From the NCBI GenBank assembly GCA_014529675.2, contig CP076040.1, positions 2,871,894-2,935,893 on the forward strand: DNA of 64,000 bases. Direction: 5' to 3'. A model generated the notes under the pieces. That model was not told the DNA's origin, did no database searches, and saw only the letters and a program-made list of their open reading frames with translations. Every line of letters starts with the position of its first letter. The first letter of the stretch is position 1. The position numbers were made by a program, and so were the translations under genes. The stretch is from Opitutia bacterium ISCC 52. GTDB lineage: Bacteria > Verrucomicrobiota > Verrucomicrobiia > Opitutales > UBA2995. Shown here in pieces: positions 55,572-64,000 of this stretch.

Positions 55572-56303
55572 ATGCAACTCATGAACTCTAAAAAGCTTAC
55601 CTTAGCCATTCTCGGCGCATTCATGCTTCTCAGTCAGGTTTTCCTGAATGCAGCATCAGTCGATATTGCTCCTCGCCCTATTAAAACGCCGAATCCTACT
55701 TTCTTTGGTCAGATCATCACTTCAGATGCTTATGTCAACCTTGCCATTGAGATCGATGCCAAGGGTAATGTCAGTAACGCCATTGTAAGAAACTCTTCTC
55801 ATCCAGATCTTGAAAAACCGACCTTGAGAGCGGTACGCAAATGGGAGTTCGAACCAGCCTTCAGGAATGGAAAGCCTGTATCTTGCAAAATCATTCAGCC
55901 TTTGACTTTTGGTTCATACCATCTGACCGCCATCGATACTAAGGCAGTTCCATTATACAGCCCCAAGCCAGCACTGGCAAAAAAGCTACAGGAAGTAGAA
56001 GGTGAAGTTGGCGTGGCCGTCTCCGTTGACTCAGCAGGTTTTGTGACACGCGTAAAAGTGCTTTATTCAAGCGATCAAAGACTAAACCTGCCAGTTCTAA
56101 AGGCCATTCGCCAGTGGCAATACGAGCCAGCAAGACGCAAAGGTCGCTCTATTGCATCCAAGCAGATACAGCCCTTCACATTTGGTAAAAACACCAAATA
56201 TAAGGACAACCAAGTGATAAATGCAGCTGCCAGATCTATTTCGGTTAATCCGATGAGGCCCGAATCAGTTGAATTAGCCCAGGTTGATTCCGATCAGGAC
56301 TAA
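55572..56303 (+). CDS. Secreted protein with two tandem TonB C-terminal domains
   Basis: The protein begins with a cleavable-looking signal peptide (KLTLAILGAFMLLSQVFLNA) and has about 243 residues. Two repeats of a TonB C-terminal-like domain follow. The first has NLAIEIDAKGNVSNAIVRNS and AVRKWEFEPAFRNGKPVSC; the second has VAVSVDSAGFVTRVKVLYSS and AIRQWQYEPARRKGRSIAS. Both end QP(L/F)TFG. There is no proline-rich linker or permanent membrane anchor, so it is not a normal TonB. It may be a periplasmic partner in TonB-type systems. ATG at 55572 or 55581 is the start. Confidence 0.72.
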   Translation: MQLMNSKKLTLAILGAFMLLSQVFLNAASVDIAPRPIKTPNPTFFGQIITSDAYVNLAIEIDAKGNVSNAIVRNSSHPDLEKPTLRAVRKWEFEPAFRNGKPVSCKIIQPLTFGSYHLTAIDTKAVPLYSPKPALAKKLQEVEGEVGVAVSVDSAGFVTRVKVLYSSDQRLNLPVLKAIRQWQYEPARRKGRSIASKQIQPFTFGKNTKYKDNQVINAAARSISVNPMRPESVELAQVDSDQD

Positions 56304-56351
56304 TCCCGAGGATTCCAAAAAATATTTCCAACCAACTATCCATAGAGCATC

Positions 56352-56409
56352 AAGTCCGAGCGATCGGACTTACCCAAACAAAAGGCAAGCCCCCAGGGGC
56401 TTGCCTTTT
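56352..56409 (+). terminator. Twin hairpins ending in a rho-independent terminator
   Basis: An 8-bp stem AAGTCCGA-GCGA-TCGGACTT (56352-56371) is followed by a long stem AAAAGGCAAGCCCC with GGGGCTTGCCTTTT (56380-56393 and 56396-56409) and a T run. It ends transcription of the TonB-domain gene before metA. The first hairpin, followed by ACCC, may be another small repeat. Confidence 0.8.
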
Positions 56410-56495
56410 TTGGTGCCGTAAGGACGCAGAAGCTTCAGAATTTAAGCTTTCACTGAGAAATCGATTTACATATACCTAGGCGTTTTCGAGTTCCG

Positions 56496-57413
56496 ATGCC
56501 TATAAGAATCCCCAACAACCTGCCCGCCAAACAACGTTTAGAGCAGGAAAATATTTTTGTAATGCCCGAAAATCGGGCTGTTCAGCAGGACATCCGTGCC
56601 CTGGAGGTCGTGGTGTTGAATCTAATGCCGAACAAGATCGATACAGAAACGCAACTCATGCGCTTACTGGGCAATACTCCCTTACAGATAAACATTACCC
56701 TGCTGACAACGGCTTCTTATGAATCGAAGAATACCAGCAAGGAACATCTTCTTAATTTCTATCACACCTGGGATCAAATAAAGCACCGCAAATTTGACGG
56801 CCTGATCGTAACAGGGGCTCCCATTGAGCAAATGCCCTGGGAGGAAGTTGCCTACTGGAAAGAACTTACACGTATTTTAGAATGGAGTGAAACCCATGTG
56901 TGGTCCTGCTTTTTCATATGCTGGGGGGCCCAAGCAGCTCTTCATCATTTTTATGGGATAGAAAAGTATGACCTTCCTGAGAAAAAGTTTGGAGTATTTA
57001 ACCACAAACGCATCAAGAAGGACTCTATCCTACTTAGGGGATTCGACGAAGAATTCATGGTTCCAGTCAGCCGACACACAGAAGTCCGCAAGGAAGAAGT
57101 TGAAGCAGTTTCCGACTTAGATGTGCTCTCAGAATCATATGAATCAGGATTATACATAGTCCGAGATAAATCAACGCGTCGCCTTTACGTATTCAATCAC
57201 TCCGAGTATGAGGCAGATTCACTGAAGAAGGAGTATGACAGGGACGTAGCAAAGAATGTCCCCATCGAAGTTCCCAAAAACTACTACCCTGACGATGATC
57301 CGACGCAAACTCCAGTACTCTGCTGGAGAGCACACTCCAATTTGCTTTATAATAATTGGCTTAATTATTACGTCTATCAGTCGACGCCCTTTGACCTTGA
57401 TGAAATAGATTAA
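56496..57413 (+). CDS. metAA: Homoserine O-acetyltransferase, MetA type
   Basis: Acylates homoserine in methionine synthesis. The 305-residue protein is a class I amidotransferase-like MetA. SCFFICWGAQAAL holds the catalytic Cys, counted at residue 142, and RHTEVR and HSEYEAD supply the His-Glu partners. GLIVTGAPIEQM places Glu at residue 111. In characterised MetA enzymes, Glu111 marks acetyl-CoA use (as in Bacillus cereus) and Gly111 succinyl-CoA use (as in E. coli). Acetyl transfer is therefore the better prediction, although many databases would label it succinyltransferase. Its stop overlaps the convergent SelW-like gene by 4 bp. Confidence 0.9.
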   Translation: MPIRIPNNLPAKQRLEQENIFVMPENRAVQQDIRALEVVVLNLMPNKIDTETQLMRLLGNTPLQINITLLTTASYESKNTSKEHLLNFYHTWDQIKHRKFDGLIVTGAPIEQMPWEEVAYWKELTRILEWSETHVWSCFFICWGAQAALHHFYGIEKYDLPEKKFGVFNHKRIKKDSILLRGFDEEFMVPVSRHTEVRKEEVEAVSDLDVLSESYESGLYIVRDKSTRRLYVFNHSEYEADSLKKEYDRDVAKNVPIEVPKNYYPDDDPTQTPVLCWRAHSNLLYNNWLNYYVYQSTPFDLDEID

Positions 57414-57685
57414 GGCCGATCGCTGTGCCCTAAATCTCTTCCTGGAGCAATCCGATCACGAATTAACTGCTTGAGCTCTTTGGATTCAGGGAAACGTCCC
57501 TCTTCGGATCTATCAAAAATGACTTCGTTGTTCAAACTGACAACAAATGCTCCCCCACTTCCAGGCTCAAGAGAGACTTCCTTCAAATCCTGCCCAAAAG
57601 TGAAAAGTATTTCCTGACTCAACCAAGTCGCTCGAAGAACGAACCGGCACTGACTGCAATAGAGGATGCGAATCTTGTATTCCAT
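57410..57685 (-). CDS. SelT/SelW/SelH-family (Rdx) protein, Cys form
   Basis: The 91-residue protein has a thioredoxin-like fold with the redox motif ILYCSQCRFVLRATWLSQEI near residue 10; both positions are Cys rather than selenocysteine. The middle contains EVSLEPGSGGAFVVSLNNEV, with the family's GGxF element, and EGRFPESKELKQLIRDRI closes it. The role is unproven, probably thiol redox. It is convergent with metA, overlapping by 4 bp. The 223 bp upstream (57686-57908) show no other feature. Confidence 0.88.
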   Translation of the reverse strand: MEYKIRILYCSQCRFVLRATWLSQEILFTFGQDLKEVSLEPGSGGAFVVSLNNEVIFDRSEEGRFPESKELKQLIRDRIAPGRDLGHSDRP

Positions 57686-57908
57686 AGCACAATAATGATG
57701 AGGTTCGATCTGCCAGAAGTCTTTGCCAGCTGATTACCCAACCCAGGTTGAAGCAACAACTTTACTTACTCTCCAACAAGCCTTTTTAATAGAACTCATT
57801 CTCAAAAAATCCAGTTGTATAAACCGTAATATTGGCCCATAAACCGAATTTTATAAAGTTCCCAACTATTGCCGCAAGAGGCTACTCGACTCACCATCCA
57901 TTTTTACC

Positions 57909-58679
57909 TTGGAAAGCGCATCCGAAAATCAACCAAATATCCAACATGTAGCGGTAATCATGGATGGAAATGGCCGCTGGGCCAATCGCCGGGGATTAGC
58001 AAGAAATGAGGGGCACCTAAAAGGCGTAGAGAATGTTGAAAAGATAGTTGAAAAATCGGGTGAGCTGGGCATTCGATACCTCACACTATACGCGTTTTCT
58101 GCGGAAAACTGGAAACGGCCCAAAGCGGAAGTCAACGCTCTCATGGGACTCCTAGAGTCGTTTCTGAAAAAACAAAGAAAACAGCTTCTGAAGCAGAAAA
58201 TCCGATTACATACCATTGGCCGTGTAGAAGAGCTACCACCTTCAGTTGTTAATTTATTAAACCAAGTAAAATCTGATACTTCACATTTTGAAGAAAATCA
58301 CCTCGTACTGGCCTTGAATTACGGTGCAAGGAATGAAGTGCTAGATGCAGTAGAACGGTACACCGCTGCTATCCAAAACGGCACCGAAGACCATGAAGGA
58401 GATCTTCAATGGGAGAGCTTCAGCAAATACTTGGATACTTCAGGAATTCCTGACCCCGAGCTTGTCATTAGAACTTCGGGCGAGCAGCGGATAAGTAATT
58501 TCCTTCTCATGCAGAGCGCATACTCCGAATACTTGTTTAGCCCCGTGTGCTGGCCCGACTTTGGACCCGATTTGTTCGAGGAAGCACTATTAGAATACAA
58601 AAACAGAGAACGCCGCTTTGGTAAAACCGGAGCACAAATTGAGCAGGAAAAACTGCTCTCTGCTAAATCGAGCTCTTAA
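57909..58679 (+). CDS. uppS: Undecaprenyl diphosphate synthase (isoprenyl transferase)
   Basis: Builds the C55 carrier lipid for peptidoglycan from farnesyl and isopentenyl diphosphate. The 256-residue protein has HVAVIMDGNGRWANRRGL with the catalytic Asp, then GHLKGVENVEKIVE and LTLYAFSAENWKRPKAEV. PELVIRTSGEQRISNFLLMQ, FSPVCWPDF and the C-terminal arm EYKNRERRFGK complete the signature. The start is TTG at 57909. It is the first gene of uppS-cdsA-dxr-rseP-ispG, linking carrier-lipid synthesis with its MEP-pathway precursors. Confidence 0.97.
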   Translation: MESASENQPNIQHVAVIMDGNGRWANRRGLARNEGHLKGVENVEKIVEKSGELGIRYLTLYAFSAENWKRPKAEVNALMGLLESFLKKQRKQLLKQKIRLHTIGRVEELPPSVVNLLNQVKSDTSHFEENHLVLALNYGARNEVLDAVERYTAAIQNGTEDHEGDLQWESFSKYLDTSGIPDPELVIRTSGEQRISNFLLMQSAYSEYLFSPVCWPDFGPDLFEEALLEYKNRERRFGKTGAQIEQEKLLSAKSSS

Positions 58680-58685
58680 CAAACC

Positions 58686-59528
58686 GTGGGCAAAAGAATC
58701 ATCAGTACCGTTGCTCTCTGGAGCCTGCTCGCGTGCCTTCTCTATTTTTGGAGACTGACGGCCGCAGTCTGGCTGATTACCGTCCTCGCCGTGGTTGCTC
58801 AAAATGAGGTCTACAATATGGCCAGGAATCTGGGATGGAAGGCCTACCGAGTTTTGGGACTGATCATCGGTGGCTGCTTGCCACTTGCCACTTACTACGA
58901 AGAATTTTTGCACAATTACACGGGGGGGGTCGTGGATGATGCTACGGTAATGGCAGTAGGATTTACCGTTTGTGCCCTCGCCAGTATCAGGAATCGTGAA
59001 ATCAAGGACAACTTTCAACGAATTGGCGGTACCTTTTTTGGAATCCTACTAATCCCCTACATGCTAACCTTCTTCATAAGGATAGTGGAGCTGTTTCCTC
59101 ACGAATCCATGGGACTGGCAGCAGGCATCTGGGTAGTTATAGTTGGAAAGTTCTCAGATGTCGGTGGATTGTTATTTGGCAGTTGGCTGGGAAAAAACAA
59201 AATGGCACCCAAAATCAGTCCTGCCAAAACCTGGGAAGGCTTCCTCGGCGGAATATTCACATCCGCGACTTTAGGCTTTCTAGCCGTATTTCTCTTTCCG
59301 GACTATTTCCCCACAGGATTTAAGCCTTGGATTGCTGCCATTTGCGCATTGCCGATCGCGGCAATGGCAGTCCTTTCCGACCTTATTGAGTCCGTTATCA
59401 AACGACAAGCCGAGGTCAAAGACAGCGGGAAATCCATACCGGGAATCGGAGGTGCCTTCGATCTGGTAGATAGCCTCCTATTGAGCGCACCCGTCGCGTT
59501 CATACTTCTGTCGTTTTTTGCATACTGA
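58686..59528 (+). CDS. cdsA: Phosphatidate cytidylyltransferase
   Basis: An integral membrane enzyme making CDP-diacylglycerol for phospholipid synthesis. The 280 residues hold about eight hydrophobic segments. The signature at the C-terminal side is KFSDVGGLLFGSWLGKNKMA, PKISPAKTWEGFLGGI and, further on, LIESVIKRQAEVKDSGKSIP with GIGGAFDLVDSLL. The start is GTG at 58686, 6 bp after the uppS stop. Its stop overlaps the dxr start by 1 bp (TGATG). Confidence 0.95.
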   Translation: MGKRIISTVALWSLLACLLYFWRLTAAVWLITVLAVVAQNEVYNMARNLGWKAYRVLGLIIGGCLPLATYYEEFLHNYTGGVVDDATVMAVGFTVCALASIRNREIKDNFQRIGGTFFGILLIPYMLTFFIRIVELFPHESMGLAAGIWVVIVGKFSDVGGLLFGSWLGKNKMAPKISPAKTWEGFLGGIFTSATLGFLAVFLFPDYFPTGFKPWIAAICALPIAAMAVLSDLIESVIKRQAEVKDSGKSIPGIGGAFDLVDSLLLSAPVAFILLSFFAY

Positions 59529-60694
59529 TGAGTGAAGCTCTGAAGAAAATTGTTATCCTGGGGGCAACAGGATCCATAGGTGAGAATACACTCAATGTGG
59601 TTCGACAGCACCGAGATAAAATCCAGATTGTGGGCGTTGCATGCGATCGGTCCTACCAAAAATTAGCGGCCATTTGCGACGAATTCGATGTTCAAAACGC
59701 GGCCATTTTCAACGAAGAAGCATTCGACGAAGCAGAGAAATCCGATCGTTTTCATAATAAAAACCTTCTTTGCGGTCTTGAAGGCTTAGTCCAACTGTCG
59801 TGCATGAAGGAAGTCGATACCGTGCTGGTAGCCGTCGTTGGAACGCTGGGATTACAACCCGCCTTGAAAGCAGTTCAACACGGGAAAGACCTGGCACTTG
59901 CAAGCAAGGAAATCCTAGTCATGGCCGGGAAATTTTTCACAGAGGCAGTCAAGGAGGCCCATGTTCGACTTCTGCCCGTAGACAGTGAACACAATGCCAT
60001 ATTTCAATGTCTCCATGGTGAATCCACTGCTTCCCTCGACCGCATCATCCTTACCGCTTCGGGGGGTATGTTTCGAGACCGTGATCTAAAATCATTCGAT
60101 AGCATTACACCCGAAGAAGCCACCCAGCATCCAAATTGGAGTATGGGCAGAAAAATTACCGTCGATTCAGCAACGATGGCCAACAAAGGCTTGGAAGTCA
60201 TTGAAGCTCACTGGCTATTCAATTTACCGGGCAATAAGATCAAGGTAATGATCCACCCAGAAAGTATTATTCACTCCTTGGTGGAATTTGTGGATGGCTC
60301 CATCCTCGCACAACTAAGCCCACCTTCTATGACTTTCGCCATCCAACACGCGCTCCTCTATCCACTTCGGACCCATAGGACAGAGCCGAGTTTGGACTTT
60401 GAGGAACGAATAAACCTGGATTTAAGCCCACCTGACCTCGAACGCTACCCCTGCCTTCGCCTGGCATACGAGAGCCTTGAAAGCAGTGGCATTTCACCTA
60501 CTACCTTTAATGCCGCTAACGAAATAGGGGTTGATGCATTTCTGAAAAAGGAGATTGGCTTCACTACAATTTCCAAAATCATTGAGAAAACTTTAGAAAA
60601 AACGCGAAACCGTGAACCTGAAAGCTTACAAGAAGTCATTCAAGCTGACCAGGAAGCTCGCAGTCTAGCTACCCGTTATCTGAACGACTTTTAA
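59528..60694 (+). CDS. dxr: 1-deoxy-D-xylulose 5-phosphate reductoisomerase
   Basis: Second enzyme of the MEP isoprenoid pathway, using NADPH and a divalent metal. At 388 residues it is normal. KIVILGATGSIGENTLNVV is the NADPH-binding start. LALASKEILVMAGKFF, LLPVDSEHNAIFQCLHGE with metal and substrate ligands, and MGRKITVDSATMANKGLEVI follow. HPESIIHSLVEFVDGSI closes the catalytic domain. It lies inside the uppS-cdsA-dxr-rseP-ispG operon. Confidence 0.97.
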   Translation: MSEALKKIVILGATGSIGENTLNVVRQHRDKIQIVGVACDRSYQKLAAICDEFDVQNAAIFNEEAFDEAEKSDRFHNKNLLCGLEGLVQLSCMKEVDTVLVAVVGTLGLQPALKAVQHGKDLALASKEILVMAGKFFTEAVKEAHVRLLPVDSEHNAIFQCLHGESTASLDRIILTASGGMFRDRDLKSFDSITPEEATQHPNWSMGRKITVDSATMANKGLEVIEAHWLFNLPGNKIKVMIHPESIIHSLVEFVDGSILAQLSPPSMTFAIQHALLYPLRTHRTEPSLDFEERINLDLSPPDLERYPCLRLAYESLESSGISPTTFNAANEIGVDAFLKKEIGFTTISKIIEKTLEKTRNREPESLQEVIQADQEARSLATRYLNDF

Positions 60695-60700
60695 GTATAC

Positions 60701-62164
60701 ATGGAAATACTCACAAATTTCAAAGCGCTCGCAATGGTGTTCCTTTTCTTTGGAGCCTCCATATTCGTCCATGAATTAGGCCACTTTCTGGCTGCTCGTT
60801 GGCGAGGACTAAAAGTAACCCGCTTTTCAATCGGCTTTGGCCCGAAACTCTTTAGTTGGACACGAAACGGAGTCGAATACATAGTCGCCGCACTTCCGAT
60901 CGGCGGATACGTCGCGCTCCCCCAGCTCGGCCACATGGAAATCATCGAAGGAGAGGCTGAAGAAGTAGATCCCGTTAAAATTTCCTGGAGCTCTAAGGTC
61001 ATCGTTCTCGTAGCAGGTGCCTTTTTCAACGTTCTGTTCGCCTTATGCCTAGGACTCTGGCTGTTCCAGTTAGGCGGTAGACCAGAACCCGTTTACTATG
61101 ACGTCACAGAACTGGGGGCAATTAGTGAATCCATCGCTATCTCAGAAGATGAAATCGTTCCTAATCCTGCCTACCAAGCCGGACTTCGCCAGGGCGATAA
61201 GATTCTCTCCATTGATGGGACATCAGTTTCACTTTGGAAGAATGTAGCAAAAAGAATCGTTTTTGGAACCCTTCGCTCAGACGACGGGAGACCTCTATCG
61301 CAATTTAAAGTCCAAAGAGGTTCAGAAGTTCTTGAATTTGAAGTCTATCCAGTTGTCGGAGGTCCTGAGAATATGAGAATGGTGGGAATTAGCCCCCAAC
61401 TGCCAGAAAAACTACCTGCCTTGATACACTATACCTACGAAGGATTCCCTGCTGATATCGCAAATATTCTTCCTGGAGATGAAATCGTTAGCTTCGATGG
61501 AAATCCAGTAGACTCCAGAGATCAAATCGCCAGCTATATTCGCGATAGACTCGACCAACCCATCGCACTTGAAGTTTCTCGCGAAGGTGAGACGTTTTCC
61601 ACAACAGTAACTCCAAAACTAGCAGTCCCAAGAAAAGGAGAAGCTCCCTCACCCATGATCGGTGTGGGCTGGGGACTTCCAGACATTCTAGTTAAAGAAT
61701 CGCCGGTGGCATTAGTCAAATCAGCGGTGAGTGAGACCTTAGAAACACTGCAAAAACTAATTAACCCAAGATCCGACATAAGGTTGAGCCACATGAGCGG
61801 ACCCGTCGGTATGGGGAACATCATCTACCAAACCGCAAAACGAGATTTTAGGTGGGTTCTGTTCATCGTAATCATCATCAATGTAAATTTGGCCATTATT
61901 AATCTACTCCCGATTCCTGTACTGGATGGTGGACATATCACATTTGCGACGATTGAGAAATTCCGAGGACGAGCATTGCCAGAAAACGTTATGATGAGCC
62001 TGCAAGGCTCCTTCGTAATACTGCTTCTTTCTCTTATGCTTTATGTAACTGTATTTGATGGGAAACGTATATCACGAGAACGGGCAGATGTGAAAGCAAG
62101 CTCGACTGATTCTACACAGCCTCAACTTGTAACAGAAGAAGATTCTCCGACTGGTCAGCCATGA
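60701..62164 (+). CDS. rseP: Site-2 zinc metalloprotease RseP family
   Basis: A membrane protease that cuts anti-sigma factors or signal-peptide remnants within the membrane. The 487-residue protein has FVHELGHFLAARWRGLKVTR, the HExxH zinc site in the first helix. LPIGGYVALPQLG follows, then two PDZ-like regions (AGLRQGDKILSIDGTSVSLW; NILPGDEIVSFDGNPVDSRD). NLLPIPVLDGGHITFATIEK is the C-terminal motif with the third zinc ligand Asp. It starts 6 bp after dxr and overlaps ispG by 4 bp. The last 25 or so residues are polar and not conserved. Confidence 0.95.
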   Translation: MEILTNFKALAMVFLFFGASIFVHELGHFLAARWRGLKVTRFSIGFGPKLFSWTRNGVEYIVAALPIGGYVALPQLGHMEIIEGEAEEVDPVKISWSSKVIVLVAGAFFNVLFALCLGLWLFQLGGRPEPVYYDVTELGAISESIAISEDEIVPNPAYQAGLRQGDKILSIDGTSVSLWKNVAKRIVFGTLRSDDGRPLSQFKVQRGSEVLEFEVYPVVGGPENMRMVGISPQLPEKLPALIHYTYEGFPADIANILPGDEIVSFDGNPVDSRDQIASYIRDRLDQPIALEVSREGETFSTTVTPKLAVPRKGEAPSPMIGVGWGLPDILVKESPVALVKSAVSETLETLQKLINPRSDIRLSHMSGPVGMGNIIYQTAKRDFRWVLFIVIIINVNLAIINLLPIPVLDGGHITFATIEKFRGRALPENVMMSLQGSFVILLLSLMLYVTVFDGKRISRERADVKASSTDSTQPQLVTEEDSPTGQP

Positions 62165-64000
62165 CCCAGTACTGCTCCTCCAGATTCACTTCCGTACGAA
62201 GAAACACCCGAGAGGTAAAAGTCGGTAGTGTAGGCGTAGGCGGATCAAATCCCATACGGATTCAGTCGATGACTACAACATTGACGACCGACGTGGCGGC
62301 AACCGTAAAACAAGCCAGAGCACTTGTAGAAGCTGGCTGCGAGATTGTCAGAATTACGGCCCCGAATGTAACCGCAGCAGAAGCGCTGGGCCCTATCCGA
62401 GATGCCTTGCGCAAAGACAAAATCCAAGTCCCTTTAGTAGCCGACATTCATTTTCTACCCTCAGCGGCCATGGAGGCGGTCGAACATGTTGAGAAAGTCA
62501 GAATCAATCCTGGCAACTATGCAGACAAAAAGAAGTTCGCCATTCGGGAGTATTCAGACAACGAATACGATATCGAAATAGAGCGCCTTTACGAAGTATT
62601 TACTCCCTTAGTGCTTAGATGCAAAGAGCTGGGGCGATCCATGAGAATTGGAACCAACCACGGCTCACTATCCGATCGAATCATGAATCGGTTTGGAGAT
62701 TCCCCATTAGGAATGGTCGAATCTGCGCTGGAATTCATTCGAATCGCGGAATCTCACAATTACAAAGATATCATCCTGTCCATGAAGGCCAGTAATCCGA
62801 AGGTGATGATCCAAGCCTATCGATTAGTTGTAGCAAAGATGGATGAAGAGGACATGAACTATCCACTTCACCTAGGAGTAACTGAAGCGGGAGACGGTGA
62901 GGATGGTAGAATTAAAAGTGCCATAGGAATAGGAAGCCTACTCATGGACGGACTAGGCGATACTATAAGGGTATCTTTAACAGAAGACCCCGTCTATGAA
63001 ATCCCCGTTGCAAAGGCACTTGCCGAAAAAACCAGAACATTGTGGCGGTCCACTAAAGACGCGCTCGATGCAACAGAAACTATCGATCCTTTTGATTTCA
63101 CAAGGCGCGCCATTTCACCCATTAAGATCTCAGAATCTGTCTCCACAGGCTCGAACATACCTCCAAGCGTATTTATTAAGGCCCCAGGTAACTTAAATAT
63201 CGCAGAATCATTCGTTCAACTAAGCCAAATAGCTCGCTCAAGAAGCACCAAAGACACTCCCCTAGAAGGTTGGCTGATAGAACTGAAAAATACAGAAGAT
63301 ATTAAAGCAGTTTTAAGCGAAGAGAATCTCCCTGACAGCAACACGGGCCTTATTCTAGAAATAGAAGGCAAGCTGGCTTTTGACCCAGAGTCCCTAGATC
63401 CGCTACTAAAGTCAGACCTTTCTATTATCCCAGCGATTTCACTCCACAACAATAGGGTTTCCACAATAGAGGCGTGGATCAAATGGACCTTCAAACATTC
63501 AATTCCCTTAGCCCTAGGAATAAATGCCGGTTTGCTGGCCAAAAACAGTCACTTATTTTTATCTAACGATCTACCAGACCTCATTGTTTGGGCAGATTAC
63601 CAAGACTCGAAAGTGCATAATCTAGGGGAACATCGGCTTCTGTCTTCAGTACTGGAATCCATCCATCTTAAAGCCTCTATCTGGATTCGATGCAAATCAG
63701 ATACCTATATCAGCCAGGACGCAGGCTTTCTGAATGATCTACTCGAAGCATCCTTAATTTCAGGCGGGCTTCTTGCAGATGGGATCGGAGATATTCTCAG
63801 CATTGAGTCAGTAGGAGATCCAAGGAAGGCGCTCTCCCTGGCATACAACACACTTCAAGGAGCTGGTGCACGCATTTCAAAAACAGAATACGTTGCCTGC
63901 CCTAGTTGCGGCAGAACTTTGTTCGATCTTCAGAAAACGACACAAAAAATAAGAGAAGCCACTGATCACCTCAAAGGAGTCAAAATTGCAGTAATGGGTT
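62161..64000 (+). CDS. ispG: (E)-4-hydroxy-3-methylbut-2-enyl-diphosphate synthase, long form (3' end cut)
   Basis: Iron-sulfur enzyme of the MEP pathway. ATG at 62161 overlaps the rseP stop (ATGA). The N-terminal TIM barrel contains VGGSNPIRIQSMTTTLTTDV, PLVADIHFLPSAAMEAVEHV and VRINPGNYADKKKF. A first iron-sulfur Cys pair sits near the window end (YVACPSCGRTLFDLQ). More than 613 codons are open before the window stops, far above the roughly 370 of E. coli IspG. The long insertion between about residues 290 and 560 matches the plant, chlamydial and verrucomicrobial three-domain type. The C-terminus with the remaining ligands lies outside. Confidence 0.95.
   Translation, partial: MTQYCSSRFTSVRRNTREVKVGSVGVGGSNPIRIQSMTTTLTTDVAATVKQARALVEAGCEIVRITAPNVTAAEALGPIRDALRKDKIQVPLVADIHFLPSAAMEAVEHVEKVRINPGNYADKKKFAIREYSDNEYDIEIERLYEVFTPLVLRCKELGRSMRIGTNHGSLSDRIMNRFGDSPLGMVESALEFIRIAESHNYKDIILSMKASNPKVMIQAYRLVVAKMDEEDMNYPLHLGVTEAGDGEDGRIKSAIGIGSLLMDGLGDTIRVSLTEDPVYEIPVAKALAEKTRTLWRSTKDALDATETIDPFDFTRRAISPIKISESVSTGSNIPPSVFIKAPGNLNIAESFVQLSQIARSRSTKDTPLEGWLIELKNTEDIKAVLSEENLPDSNTGLILEIEGKLAFDPESLDPLLKSDLSIIPAISLHNNRVSTIEAWIKWTFKHSIPLALGINAGLLAKNSHLFLSNDLPDLIVWADYQDSKVHNLGEHRLLSSVLESIHLKASIWIRCKSDTYISQDAGFLNDLLEASLISGGLLADGIGDILSIESVGDPRKALSLAYNTLQGAGARISKTEYVACPSCGRTLFDLQKTTQKIREATDHLKGVKIAVMG

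Overview
The window looks like a chromosomal segment of a heterotrophic member of the Verrucomicrobiota, probably class Opitutia/Opitutae. The reasons are the secreted sulfatases, the DUF1549/DUF1553, DUF1501 and DUF1552 proteins, ThuA and DUF6807 proteins, a GH4 glycosidase with an AraC partner, and an IspG of the long plant/chlamydial type. This placement is inferred from gene content; no rRNA or marker tree was available. No rRNA, tRNA or CRISPR array was seen.

Layout. 1-5.3 kb (minus, then plus): secreted beta/gamma-crystallin-like protein, sulfatase, a frameshifted P-loop kinase, and a GH4 alpha-galactosidase divergent from an AraC regulator that carries an in-frame stop. 5.3-8.5 kb (minus): glycolytic operon gap-pgk-tpiA with terminators after gap and after tpiA. 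8.7-13 kb: a secreted GH13 enzyme (minus) and a frameshifted beta-helix lipoprotein (plus). 13.3-16.6 kb: mnmA, and a PilB/GspE ATPase with a small partner. 17.2-22.8 kb (minus): metG-menF-menD-menB, the early menaquinone steps. Prepilin gene remnants lie on both sides of this block.

23.8-27.2 kb (plus): a tight four-gene operon (HUMPS-family decarboxylase/aldolase, zinc dehydrogenase, SDR, TIM-barrel sugar isomerase) that looks like a sugar or sugar-acid pathway. 27.25-27.70 kb: a GxxExxY (PD-(D/E)XK-like) gene interrupted by a stop codon and enclosed by 29-nt inverted repeats. 27.9-35.4 kb (plus): DASS transporter, ThuA lipoprotein, a c-type cytochrome/DUF1549/DUF1553 protein and a DUF1501 protein. 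35.6-44.4 kb (minus): esterase, SRPBCC-GyrI fusion, sialate O-acetylesterase, two sulfatases, a DUF1552 remnant and a dehydrogenase. 44.5-57.7 kb: mixed genes (tautomerase, CNNM-type membrane protein, DUF6807, FG-GAP protein, lytic transglycosylase, RluA, TonB proteins, LysE, a headless sensor kinase, upp, a SIS-domain protein, metA, a SelW-like protein). 57.9-64 kb (plus): uppS-cdsA-dxr-rseP-ispG, the classic isoprenoid/envelope operon, cut by the window end.

Two themes go beyond ordinary annotation. First, a family of small hairpins flanked by GTAG/CTAC, arranged as single copies or mirror-image pairs like REP/BIME elements, occupies gene ends at about 35.5, 39.15, 42.7 and 46.93 kb, with a degenerate copy inside the AraC tail at 5.2 kb. 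Second, eight accessory genes are broken (three in-frame stops, two homopolymer frameshifts, two lost 5' halves, one pilin stub) while every housekeeping gene is intact. This suggests ongoing decay of the accessory genome, unless the single-base lesions are assembly errors.
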